Assembly (NCBI RefSeq): GCF_019175285.1
Contig: NC_056527.1
Span: 121,448,382-121,512,381 of the forward strand
DNA length: 64,000 bases
Source of the DNA: Sceloporus undulatus
Taxonomy: Eukaryota; Chordata; Lepidosauria; Squamata; Phrynosomatidae
Direction of reading: 5' to 3'
A program made the translations under genes and the position numbers. Every line of letters starts with the position of its first letter. The stretch's first letter is position 1. Positions 32,825-45,100 of the stretch are shown here, one piece after another. The notes under the pieces were generated by a model, which was not told the DNA's origin, made no database searches, and saw only the letters and a list, made by a program, of their open reading frames with translations.

Positions 32825-33130
32825 AGATGGGAGGCTCAACGCAGCCCCTTTGAGCCCCAGTTGGAGGCCGGGGTAACCACACACTGCGGCCTCTGGAAGG
32901 AGCAAAAAGAAGCCCCAAAAAGGGGCTTCTTTCTGTATCCTGGAAGGGGCTTCATAAACACCGCGGCACGGCATCATGAGCCCCTTCTGCACAGCGCCAT
33001 TTGGGTGCTGCACCCAGCATGCATCATGATGGCACGCACCATGCGGATGGGCACGCACCATGATGGTGGCCAGGCAGTGCGCTCAGCCCTAGTGCGCGTA
33101 GAGCCCCCAAGTTGCTTTTGCCAGTGATGG
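32825..33130. repeat. GC-rich interspersed sequence with strong hairpin
   Basis: Contains AAAGAAGCCCC-AAAA-GGGGCTTCTTT (about 32907-32933) and repeated GGGCACGCACCAT / GATGGCACGCACCAT words. It is compositionally unlike its AT-rich surroundings. I cannot assign a family. Confidence 0.4.
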
Positions 33131-34204
33131 CTCCATCTCACATGTGCTGGTCTATGACTGTAATAAATTGTTGTTGTTGTTGTTGTTGACTCCATCTCAC
33201 TAGGTGAAACTGTCTAGGCAGGCATTCAGCCGGAAGCCTCTCATGGTTCATCAGAGCTTTTCTCCAGCAAGTCTGTGCTAGCATTCAGGAATGCTGAAAA
33301 GTCTCACCTGCCTTTTTCTCCTCCAGCTGCCACACCAAAAGGCTTCCATTTATAGGCTGCAGCTGGGCAAGGCAATCCTGTTTTGCATAGGCAAGAGATC
33401 TCTTTCCTTCCCTCGACTCGCCTGGGTTGCTCAGGGTCACCAAAGAAAAGAGTCACCCAACCCTAATCCATATATCACATCTGTTTCTTGAGAAAGATGT
33501 GTTTTGAAAAGGTGCAGAGTTCTGGGCATATATATCTGATAAACAGATTTCTAGCTTTCTCACAACTGCAGTTTAGTATATTAGGCCTACAGTTTAATAA
33601 ATGTTTGGTTAAAGACTAGACCTTTTCAGCTCCGAATGGTCCTTTTTGGATTTGGCTGCCGAATGGCCACACTTGCTGAATATTGCATTTGCGCTGCCGG
33701 ATTTTGCTTTAGTGCGAGGTCAGCCCTGGGCCAAAATCCGATAATACATTTCCCCAGACAACCTTTCCATAGAAACAGAAGTCAAAGCTATATAAAAGCA
33801 TCTTTTTATTATGATTTGCTTGTGTTCCTTCTTGGTCAATTTGACCTATAAACCAGAACAGAGTAGAGATATAAATCTTTATCATTCCTCATGAGGAGGT
33901 GTAACTCTTCCAGTTTTCTCCCCGATGTGGGATAACATTAATATGGCTGCGTATCCTGAATTGTTTCGTGAAATTATTCCAGGCATGGTTTTCTTTATGC
34001 GTGAGAGTCATGGTTTTGTGCAAACCCTTCGCAATTTGCATGCAAAGAACACAAAAATTCTAGAAATTCAAGGGAGGGGAATGTTTGTGCAAAAATTATG
34101 CATTTTATTAGTGTTTTATTGACTGTATTTCTATACTATTGTATCATTTTTATTGATGTAATCCCTCCTCGATCCTTGGGAGAGGCAGGAAATATAAATA
34201 AACA

Positions 34205-34254
<50 letters not shown>

Positions 34255-34264
34255 NNNNNNNNNN
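34255..34264. other. Assembly gap (10 N) in an ATT microsatellite
   Basis: Ten N directly follow a long ATT run (34204-34254). The repeat length and any extra sequence here are unknown. Confidence 0.98.
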
Positions 34265-34639
34265 ATTTTTTGTAGAAAATCTGCCACTTTTCCATAAAAA
34301 CACCTGCATTTTTGTTAACAGGTTTTGCATTAAAAGTGTTTTGCTTTTCTTATATCGAGCAATATGAAGCATTTTGCATTGGGAGGCATTGTCCCCAGGA
34401 GATGGCTTTCTCTGCTTCCTTTTCTCTCTCTATACATACTTTAAAAGAAGAAACGAACTCCGTCTCAGAGCAAGAGGAATGCCATTTTATATTTCACGGC
34501 AAGGAACATAAGGCCAGATGTTGGAATCATTACTTTTTGGGGGCTTCTGTAACCTCCAAGCCGACATGACTGGGTTGGTGAAAGAAAAATAATATCAGTG
34601 AAAATCCTATGTCAGATATTTAGTTAAATACGCCTAACT

Positions 34640-34868
34640 GTTGTTGTGTGCCTTCAAGTCATTTCTGACTTATGGTGACCCTAAGGTGAATGTATCATGA
34701 TGTTTTCTTGGCAGAATTTCTTCAGAAGGGGATTGACTTTGCTTTCTTCTGAGGCAGAGAGAAAGTGACTTGCCTAAAGTCATCCAATGGGTTTCCATGG
34801 CTGAGTGGGAATTCGAACCCTGGACTCCCAGCGTCTTAGTCCAACACTCAAATCACAGTACTGCACTG
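34640..34868 (-). mobile_element. tRNA-derived SINE, full length
   Basis: Tail CTGTTGTTGTGTGCCTTCAA at the left; the inverted head has GGAATTCGAACCCTGGACTC (B box) and CCAACACTCAAATCACAGTA. Confidence 0.75.
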
Positions 34869-35809
34869 GTAACTAGCAATCATGAAGATGAATAGTTATC
34901 AGTGAATAATATAGGTACCTGTTTTGTATTCACATGCATTTGCACATGGAGAAACTGAGCATTGGTGGCAGAGAAGGGGTTGTGTGGCATTGTGCACATA
35001 CCTATGGGTTCCTCAAATCCCACATTGAGCACCCTCCACCTTCTGTGTGATGAGAGGTGCACCCATGAGAATGACACCGGGAGCCATATAGAGATGACAC
35101 CCATCCTAAAGACAACATTACACAGCCGCCATGCCAGTGACCATCATGGTTCGTTCATCCGAATGCACACCCAGCAGATTTGTTGTTCCCCGCCTTGATC
35201 CATGGGGAGAGGCAGGCAAGAAATAGTAGCAGCAGCAGTAGTAGTAGTAGTAATAGCAACAACAACAACTGACGCTGCCTCTGTCTGACCCTCTGTGCCA
35301 CCAGGCACATGTGTGGCATGCCGACTCGGTGCAGGGGAAGCGTGAGAGATAAGATGTGGCGACTGGCTTGCAAGCCACTCCTGGGAAAGTGCTTCCTCCC
35401 CTTGACTCTTTCCTCGGCTCCTCCACCCATTTGGCCTGCCTCACCCCATTTCCATCCCACATACAGGAAAGCAAAGAGGAGGAGGAGGAGAAGGCCTCTG
35501 TCTCTGAGAGGCACCGAACTAGTCCAGCCGGTTTTGGGCCTTTTTTGATTTTCTTTTTCCCTGCGCAGAGGCACCGCAGACGGGGCAGATCAGCTGGAAA
35601 AAGAAGGCGCAGCGACATCCCACAGGAAAGCGACAATGCCCCCTTTCCCTTCTGTCCCCTGCTTTGCAAGCTGGGCTTTGGAGCAGTGAGAGGACAGGAC
35701 CTTTCCAAGGGAAGATTGGCCAAAATCCTGGGTCTCATTGCTTTTCCAGAGCCTCCTCGGTTGGTGCAACATTGGTGACCAAGGCCCATTTCAAGTCAAG
35801 ACTTCTGCA

Positions 35810-38800
35810 ATGGGGTATCTGCTGTTCTTCTTCACCTTGGCTTTGGTCTTCCCGGATCCTGCCCAGCTCCAGCCCTGTTCCTCCGAGAGCCCTTCCCTGG
35901 TCCTCCGGTTTGAGGATGTGGGGGCCGACCAGCGGATTCTGGCCCATCATAGATCTCCCGGTGCCATGGACCCTCTCTATAGCCTGGTCCAGAGCTACCT
36001 GGATGTGGTCCAGCAGAACTCTTTCCCTACAGGTAAGTCAATGGTTTCGTTCCCACGTTATGGACCAGGGACAGTCCCCAGTGGTTAGGAAACCAACCAA
36101 CCAACCCAGCATTAGATTTTTGTGGGTTTTTTGGGCTCTGTGGCCATGTTCTGGAAGAGTTTATTCCTGTCATTTCGCCAGCATCTGTGGCATCTGGCAT
36201 CCTCAAACCCATCACTGACCAGCCTGGGCTTGGGCCTTGGAGAGGAGCCTGGCATTTGCAGAAAGTCAGGCGATCTTCCTTCTTGTTCTGGGGGGGATTA
36301 TACCATTCCTCCAGCCTTTTCTGGTTAATTCTCTCTGTTTTTCTTCACACTTAGGTTTTGTCTGTTGTTTTCTTGTTTGGCGACACGCATCCTGTGTATT
36401 TTTATCCTTTCTATTTTCTAATCTGCAACTCATTGAACTGAATCTGAATAAACAGTAAAGGGACTTTGCATGACAGCTGTAGGGATGGCTTTCTGGAATT
36501 GTAAGTTCTTTTTTGGAATTAAAAAGAAACTAAACTAAAACAAAACAACAAACAAACAAAAATCCTAATCTTATCCAGACAATTAAATCAATAAATAAGA
36601 ATCCAAAACTTCTATCGAGTGCCTTATTCAGCCTATAACTCCCTTGGAGAAACAGTTTCACTGGCTACTGGGCCATTTCTGGTTGCGACCTATAAAGGCC
36701 TATGGATTATTTGTACTTCTATAATGCAAGCAAGGCAGCAAAGGACTCATGCTGCATCTACACTGTCATAATATATAGCAGTTTGACACTATTTAAACTA
36801 TAGTTTTTAGTGGGGTTTTTTGGGCAATGTGGCCATGTTCTAGAAGAGTTTATTCCTGACGTTTCGCCTGCATCTGTGGCTGGCATTTTCATGGCCACAT
36901 AGTCCAAAAAATCCACAAAAATCTATGGATGCCAGCCATGAAAGCCTTCAACTTCACAATGTAGTATGACTCCACTTTAAGTTATGTAGCTCCATCTGAA
37001 CCATTCCTGGGGTTTCAGAGGAAGGCAATGGGAAACCACCTCTGAGCATCCCTCATTTAAGAAAATCCTATGAAATTCTGTTTTAGAGAGCTCTGGTGCC
37101 GCAACAAACTGCAAATCCCAGGTTGGCAGCATGAGCTTTCGTAAGGTCTACTTCCTCAAATGCTTTAGTCTCAAAGGTGCTACAAGATTTCTTTACATAC
37201 TGATTTTGCAGACTAATGCAGCTATATCTTTGAATCCAACAAATCCCAGGATTCCATGGGATGGAGCTATGGCTGTTAAAACCATGTCAAACTACATTAA
37301 TCCTGCAGTGGTTGAAAGTTAAAGAGACAAAATAGGGACAAAATGGCTGTTGAGTTTTGTAGAAGCAAAGAATTGGCTTCCTGCTCTTTCATCACCTCCA
37401 GGAGACATTTAAAAGGCTGGAGACGAAAACGCTTTCCTTTGGAGGGAGCAGTTCATTTAAGATGTTTTATTTAAGAAGTTATTTTAAAATCAATTTTGTA
37501 GAAGTCTGCAAAGTTGCTGCTGAACCAGGCATTTAGCTTGATACAGAGAGGAGAAACATATGCATTTAAGGGATGGGGGCTGGTTTTGTGACAATATGTT
37601 TAAATATTCTGCAAGTACCGGTAGTTTGTCTTGTTCCCCAGATCTCTTGAGGGACGCCTTGAAGGACCCACCTTCTGCTAGCACTTCTCAGGTGAGAGAC
37701 GAGAGAAACCGTCACTGTGAAGGGGGAATAAAACCAGCCATTTTGCAGGATCCATGTTGGATATCAATACTCAATGCAAGTTGGGCAAATGTAGGAGACT
37801 GGAATCTGCACTAACCCACTGCAGAATGAAAGCAGTCTGACACCACTTTAACTGCCATGACTTATCTTACCAAATCCTGGGATCTGTAGTTTGGCGAGGT
37901 ACCAGACAGACCAGGCTCAATACATCACCAAACTACAAATCCCAAGATTGTGTAGAATGAAGCCGTGTCAGTTAAAGTGGTGCCAAACTGCATCATTTCT
38001 ACAGTGTAGATGCTGGGTTCTCCCTTTCCCTTTGGAGAGGGAAATTTGAAATATCCTATGGCCTCTTAGATGTCCTTTTAGGAACTATAAGATTGCAATC
38101 AAAGGCCAGAATTCTGTTGCTGGTGTAACCCCTGCTTAAGAAAGTATTAAGATATTTTAAATATGTAGGCTTTTGCAACATTCTAGGGCTACTAGAAATG
38201 AAAGGAGGTGGATTCTGGGGGCATAGAGTTGAATGACTTGGTGACTTTTGGCTTCCTTACTCTCCAGATCCTCCAGTATCAAACAGGATACATCATCTGT
38301 GCCACGATAGCAGTTGTCTATTTTGTGTCCGTACCTGTGATCGGGCTGAGCATTTGCTGCTGCCGGCGGCGCAGGCGCTGCGGTGGGCGCATCAAGGCCT
38401 ACCGCCGTTCCCTCATCTGCAAACGCAACCTCCTCATGCTGTGCCTCCTCCTCACCACTCTTTTCAAACTGTAAGTAAGGAGCAGAAGATGCGACTTGTA
38501 CCCTCCAATTGTCCCCATTTGGCAGGAACCGTCCCGATTAATCCTCTGCCATTCCACTTTTTCAGCTGCTTCTAAAATGTCCCAGTTTTTCTCTCCTCCT
38601 CCTCCTTTGTCCTCAGCTTCCTTCTATTGCTGCAAACTAAGTTCAAAGTGCAGTAAGTCTCAGTAAGGAAGAAGCATGCTGCTGCAGTCCCCTGCTTTAT
38701 GCATGCTTCCTCCTTCATAACTTTTGCCGTTGTGAGCACACTTTGATGTTGCTTGACCACATGTGTCCCAGGTCTCACCTTTCTCCAGGTTATGCCTCTG

Positions 38801-39146
38801 CCAAAAGCATCAGGACAGGGAATAAAAGTCTGTTTAATGCCTGGTAATAGGAGGGAAAGAGTGGACCATCTTGAGGTGGCTGGTGGCTTCCAGGTTGGTG
38901 GGTTCATGCATCTGTTCCAGGTTCTCTGAACTTTATCCACTGTCCTGATCCCTATATGGTCTGGGCCTCTGTGCATGTGCAAAGCCAGTTTAGAGGGATC
39001 CCTTGTGCTCTGCTTTTTCCTGCAGGGCTGGTGTTATCTGTGCTTTTGCAGCCAATCAGAAGGTGAAGGAAGAGATGGAACCGGGCACCCGAGATGCGCT
39101 GCACACCCTCCAGGCTGTGAGGCACCATGTGAATGGCATTCCCCAG
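35810..39146 (+). CDS. PROM2: PROM2 exons 1-4: signal peptide, N-terminal domain, TM1 and TM2
   Basis: Exons 35810-36032, 37642-37691, 38268-38470, 39026-39146. Exon 1 carries the signal peptide and [13 protein letters not shown]. Exon 3 carries TM1 ([20 protein letters not shown]), the Cys run and CGGRIK, and most of TM2 ([13 protein letters not shown]). Exon 4 finishes TM2 ([13 protein letters not shown]). A lysine (about residue 158) lies inside TM2 where the human protein has leucine. Confidence 0.92.
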
Positions 39147-42100
39147 GTGAGCGGATGATACTCCTTGCCTCTTCCCTCTGAGTTAGTCTTGCAAGGGTGT
39201 GTTGTCCCTAACAGCCAGATGTTCAGGGGCATGGGCATGGGATTATGGCTGTTAAAAATGGCAGTAGGGTGCCTAAAGAAGCCCTAGGACCTCTAAGCTA
39301 CTTCTGAGAGTCCCATTCTTCTTGTCAAGCAAGTCAGACAGGGGTTTCATTTATTTTGACAGTGATGCCCTGCCACCCCTGGCTAATGCTCATGATGGTT
39401 GTATACCCTTCCAGTGTCCCCAGATGCCTTGAAGTGTGTGTGTGTGTGTGTGTGGTGGGCCCTTGGTATCTGCTGGAGTTTGGTTCCAGGACCTCAAAAC
39501 CATGGATACTCAAGTCCCATGAAATACAATGGGGCAGTAAAATCGTGTCCTTTATATAAAATGGCAAAATCAAAGTTTGTTTTTTGGAATATATATGGTT
39601 GAATCTGTGGATAAAGAATCTATGGATGTGGAGGGCTGACTGTATATATATTCTGCATTTGTTAGACATAGTGTTTCAGATTTGAAATATATGTTCTGTG
39701 CAGTTGTGGTCAGTGCATAATAATATCACCAGGGCTACCTTTGCCACACCACTTTTGCGAAATCATCAGGGCCTGCCTTCTGTGGCATTGCCATGGCTTG
39801 TCCCTACCCTGAAATTTCAGGGCCAGAGGTGCTCCTGACCTAGCAATACGATGGATTTTTTAAATCTCTCCATTCTGAATGTCGGACTAGAACTCTAGGA
39901 GACTAGGGTTCAAGTCCTTGCTCGGTCCTGGAAACCTTCTAGGTGGCCTTGGGTACATCTCATTCTTTCAGAGGAAGGCAAAAGCAACCCCTCCCCTCTG
40001 AACAAATCTTGCCAAGAAAGCCCTGTGTGTCTCCTTAGATAGTGTCTCCTTAGAATTGCCCAAAGTTGGACATGACTTGAAGGCACACAACAACCACCAG
40101 ACTGTGCTGCATGCCGTGGTGAGTCAGTCACAAGCTTTGATGCAGAGTTGTCCTCCCCCTCCTTGGTCTTCTGCTGCTGTTAATGGAGGAGATATTGCCT
40201 CTTGCAAAAATTGACACTGCTGGCTTTGGCCACCCTTCCATCTGGCATCTGCTGCGACTGTTGCAGTCAGGCTCCTCAAAGTCTTGCGTGAGTTAATGCG
40301 AGCCGGCAGGCGGGTGTCCTCCGAGACACAAATCCAGGGCACTCCGAAAGCAGCATGCCGCTGCTGTCTGTGATGTGTGCCCTTTGCGAATGCAGGGAAG
40401 AGGCAGAGGAATAGCTCTGTGGGTTGCCCAGATTGGAAAACAGGCCCCTTGCGGTGGAGCACACTGCCATGGCAAACGTTGCTCCTCCAGAAGTGGGAAA
40501 ATGGAGGAGGCAGCTCAGAGTTAAGCTGTGTGATATGTGTGTGTGTGTTGTGGATGTGGATCTTTTCTAAAAGCTGTAGCATTGTGAATACAACAGTTTC
40601 CTTCTCCTCTCTTCTTCCACAGGGAGTTCAGAGGGCAGTGGATCAGTTTGCCGTTCCCAAAGAGCAAATTCTCCACGACTTGAACAGTGAGTTTTGCCCT
40701 CCCCGGGCATGTCTCCGAATCACTTCACACATTGGGACTTTTAGATACGTATCTCAAATACCTGTAAGGTGTACCTCCAAAACATGCACGGTATACATGC
40801 AACAACTTTGCATAGAGGCAGATGCAGCTGTCAGGGCATTCGGATTAAGTTTGGCTTCTTCTTCAGTAAAGATTTCATACAGATTGCATGGGAAACAAAG
40901 TTTCATGTGGGGCAAATATCAGCTGGAGTGGGGGAATTTAATCCGGACCCTATCAAGGATTGGGGAGCATTACATTCCTTTTCTTCTCCTCCTTTCCAAG
41001 GTATGTTTGCTGTTTATGTATTTACTCACCCACACATACATACCCACACCCACATCCATACACATATACATGCATTAATGTGTGCATGTATTTCTGATGA
41101 ATTTAGGATTCAGCGTTGTATTTAAAGCCATGCGTAGCTTAGCTGTAGGTGGCAACCTGAGGTTTGCCATTGCAAAATGTGCATCATGGCTTTTGATTCC
41201 TTATCTAGCCATACTGGCTCAAGGATTCTGGAAAAATGTAGTCAAAACCATAACCAGAAAATAGAGGAATGTGATGGGAGAGATATGTGGATCAAAAGGA
41301 CTTACCTTTCCTAAAAGGTGATGCCAGGTTTGCCAGGCCAGTTCCTAACGTCTGATAAATTACCAGGCGGCAGGGGAGTAGGACACGTTTTTCCACTGAA
41401 GCTGCCTCTGGCTTCTAAGGTTTCTGCAGACGAGGCTCATTGGGCCACACAGGTTTTCAAGAGGCCCAGTTCATTAATCTAGAAATATGCTTTTGGACGG
41501 GAAAGCTAAGGTCCCTGTGATAGCAAATAAAGCCCATGTCTGTTGGCACAGATGGCAGAAGTCTGTGCATGTAGCAACAGGCATTTTGTTAAAGTGAAAT
41601 GATGGAAATTGGACCCAAGAACCCCCCAAGTCTGACAGATCTTGGCTTTATGCTTTGCAGATGTTGGCTGGAGCATTGGCAGCACCATCCAGTTGGTGCT
41701 CAAGGGGACGGTATATTCTGCCATGGCGGCTATGAAGGGCAGAGTGCAAGGTAAGGGAAAGACTTCTTTCCTGTGGTTATGTTTCATTTTTATTGTTTCT
41801 TCCCCCCTGAAATAATAACTGGAATTGCACAGAGCAACCTCCGGTGACTTGTGCTATAAGCCGTTTTCAAAAAAGATAGCCATCTTAGCCTGTTCCAATA
41901 TAAAAAAGGCTAACTGGTTTATTTTAGCACAAGCTTTCATGGATTGTGATCCGCTTCTTCTGGAGCCTTGGTGCAGGAGTGGCCAAGGCTTCCCATGTCA
42001 GCGAAATGGTGAATCTGCCACCAATGGCTTTAACCCAGGCTTCAAAATTGCTATCCAAAGGGCTGAACTCCAGCCCCAAATAGACTCCATAACTTGGACT

Positions 42101-45100
42101 TGAGAGCCAGTGATGTATAGTGGTTTGAGTATTGAATTTGGACATTGGGAAGCCAGGGTTCGGATCCTTGCTTGGCCATGGAAATCCACTGGGTTATTTT
42201 GGACAAGTCACACTCTCTCAGCCTCAGAGGATGGCAAAGGCAAACCTTCTGTGAACAAGTCTTCCCAAGAAAATCTGTTATAAGTTTGCCTTAAGGTTGC
42301 CATAAGATGAAAATGACTTGAAGGCACACAATAACAACTGCCATAGACAGCTCCTTTCAAGAGAGTGAAACTTGTACTTATATCATGAGAGCAACCGTTT
42401 GCCACAGTATTAGCCTTTAAGCCACAAGTATTTAAGCACAGGTGCCTATATGTGAGTCTTGGATCACTATGTAATGGGACAGAAAAGATGCAGATTGTGA
42501 CACTGGCCTTTCTTCTTGTCCCCTTCCTTTTTTAATTCTTTCACATACTCATACATTCAGTTGACTGAAACATCTTGGTTTAGACAGATTGCTAGTTAAT
42601 GGTTCAGAGAGTCATCCAATGGAAACATCAGAGGATGTTAAGAATGGCGTTGAAGGGAGGGAAGCCATGTGAATGAAAAAGGTCCTGCAAATATTTTGTA
42701 GGTAAAATGTACCAGACTGTTTTCTGGAGTATATCATTCTTTTTTAGAACCCGAAACTCCATCTCTCCTTCAGATCCGGTTTTATAGCAAGTTCCCAGCT
42801 TCTTTTGCTTTTGGGTTTGTCCCCAGCCTTAAGCAAAATGCACACTTCATTTGCTTGGTAGAAAAATGAATGAGAATGATTTGCGCAGCACAAAGCAGCC
42901 GCGGGTGTATTTGCCAAGTGCAGACTTGTTGCAGCGGTTCACAGAGACAGAAGCATTCCCAAACAAAGTCTGACCTTTCTCTTTAAGACCTCCAGAACTC
43001 ACTGCACCATTTACAGACTCTCAACATGACCGTCCGGGCACTGATCCGGTACCAAGGCGATCTGGAACCGGCGCTGAAAGATCGGAAGCGAAGCATCACT
43101 TCCCTTCTGCACCATCCGCAGTGCGCCTACTGCCTTAGTGTCCTGAGCAGAGCAGAGAGCTTGGAGCTGGGTGCCAACTACCGCAAAGTAAGTCCGCCAA
43201 AGGTTGCTCCAGGACAGGGACTCTTACTCCAACCTAAAGTCTCCTTTGAAAGGCAGTCTGCTGTCTGGTCTTCCTCTGAAATGGAGGAAGGTATCTTTGT
43301 GCAGGTTCAATACACTGTCACAGGTAACAAACCCTCTACAGGTAACATGCTCACAACTCTCATTAATGTGTCTCCCAGAAGGGTCTTTCAGTAGCATAGC
43401 TTTATTATCACACTAGAGAGATCCTGAATCAAAACGGGATTTAAACTAGATTTAAATTTTTAAAAAATCCGCAAATGAGGGATGTTTATCAGCTGCTGCC
43501 GCTGTTAAAGTGAAATAACGCAAAGTTAAACTGAAAGTAAAACAGAGAAAAACGGCAGCTTTTGGCTTTTGGAACTTCCTGAAAGTAGAAAGCTTACATT
43601 TTCCTCTCTTTTACATTCAGTTTAACTTTGTGTTATTTCACTTTGGGGGTCAATTTGTGTGATAAACTTCCCACATTTGTGGTCTTTTTAAAAATCTAAA
43701 TCTCTTTTAAATCCTGTTTTTCTTTGGGATCTCCCTAGTATGATAAACGCTTTTCACATGCTTTTAAACTCGGCCCCACCACCAACTCCAGCTTCCAGAC
43801 TTCCATAGCTTTGAGCCAGGGCAGTTAAAGTGGTGTCTCTCCAGTGCGGATGCAGCCTCTGTTGGGATTTATAATGAGGCGCAAGCCTTCACACGCCACA
43901 GTCACTTACCACTCTGTGCAATTTGGACAGAAGCCTCCGGTTAATCACATTTCAGCAGCAGAAGGATGCTAAAGTGCCTGGCTAGGATCCAACATGAGCG
44001 CACAGCTCAACTCGATAGTGAGAGATTCTGGGATTGATTTAAAGTGAAATGCCACCCTCCAGTTTGGACAAAGGCTGTGCAATATACATCTCTTAATAGT
44101 TTAGTGCCACTATTTTTGCAACCCAGATGGCAGGTTTCTCCCCTCCATGGTGCAAATGGCAGCTCTGGAGTGTGTGTTCATATGCTGCTATCTTCCCTTA
44201 GGTGCCTTCAGTCGAAAGAGTTTTGAAAACTTTGCATGGACTCCCCAAAGCCAATTTCACCGAAATGATTCACCAGGTAAGTAATGAAGAAATCTTGGTG
44301 GGCAGGAGGGATGTCTGCTCCCCTTTAAACAAAATTCACACCTGATCTAACTTTGGGGTGCTAAACCTTGGTTTCGACCCTTCTAGGCCAACAGGACTTT
44401 TAACTCCATCCCACAACTGACCGAAAAAAAGATGGAAGAGGTTGTTAGAGGTGCGTAAAACTAAGGATCCAACATCTTCTCTCCAGCGATAATTGGTCTA
44501 GTTTAATTCAAAACTTGGCTCTGAATCTGTTGTTACTGAACCACGGTCCATGTGTTCCTGAACTTCAACCGCTGCTTGCGATGTGTGAGCTCACAACAGT
44601 GTTATTGTCACCACTGTCCTTACAGACCTCAAGGCGGAGATAGAGAAAGCCACAAGAAAAATCCAGTCCATTGCAGATGGTTTCCCGATCTTAGATCACA
44701 CACGGCCGATGAATGATGCTCTGATCAAAGCGGAGAACAGCAGCCGGCCTTACTTGAAGGAAGTGAAGCATTACGAAAGATACAGGTAAAAGAGAGCTCA
44801 GGTTTGTCTAGAACTTCATTGGGGGCCAATTGGGTTGGAAGAGCCTCTACCATTGATTTCCCTTTCTTCCAGCCTGGCAGGAAAGGAGAGGCAAAAGGAG
44901 GGCATAGATTTTGGTGTCAGAGGGGGGATTTGGTTGCTGTTGGGGACATGTGTCCTCTGGTCTATACTGAAGCTCTCCAAGGGCCTCATGTGGCTTTGTA
45001 GCTTGTGAGTCACTCATGTATGACCTAGAAAGCTTGCACCCCATAGAGAAGATAATATTTACAGCAGGGGTGAGCAACTATATGGAGCCCAGGGGCCACT

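Larger units (their letters stand above)
30700..35809. other. LGI3-PROM2 spacer
   Basis: No gene seen. It holds a 5S-derived SINE (31176-31376), a Sauria SINE (31764-31925), ATT microsatellites (32410-32452, 34204-34254 with an N gap), a GC-rich repeat with a hairpin (32825-33130), and a SINE (34640-34868). The last 250 bases before PROM2 are unique and contain a possible 5'-UTR splice acceptor (TTTCTTTTTCCCTGCGCAG, ending about 35569). Confidence 0.5.

Noticed and set aside
32672-33127. Overlapping ORFs of 129-148 aa on both strands
   Set aside because: Lie in a GC-rich interspersed repeat; no homology or splice context.
35118-35789. Minus-strand 223-aa ORF with Tyr/Cys runs
   Set aside because: Runs come from an AGT/AAC microsatellite; no splice or homology support, and it overlaps the PROM2 5' region antisense.
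40377-41078. 233-aa plus-strand ORF
   Set aside because: It is read-through of PROM2 exon 5 (40623-40686) into both flanking introns.
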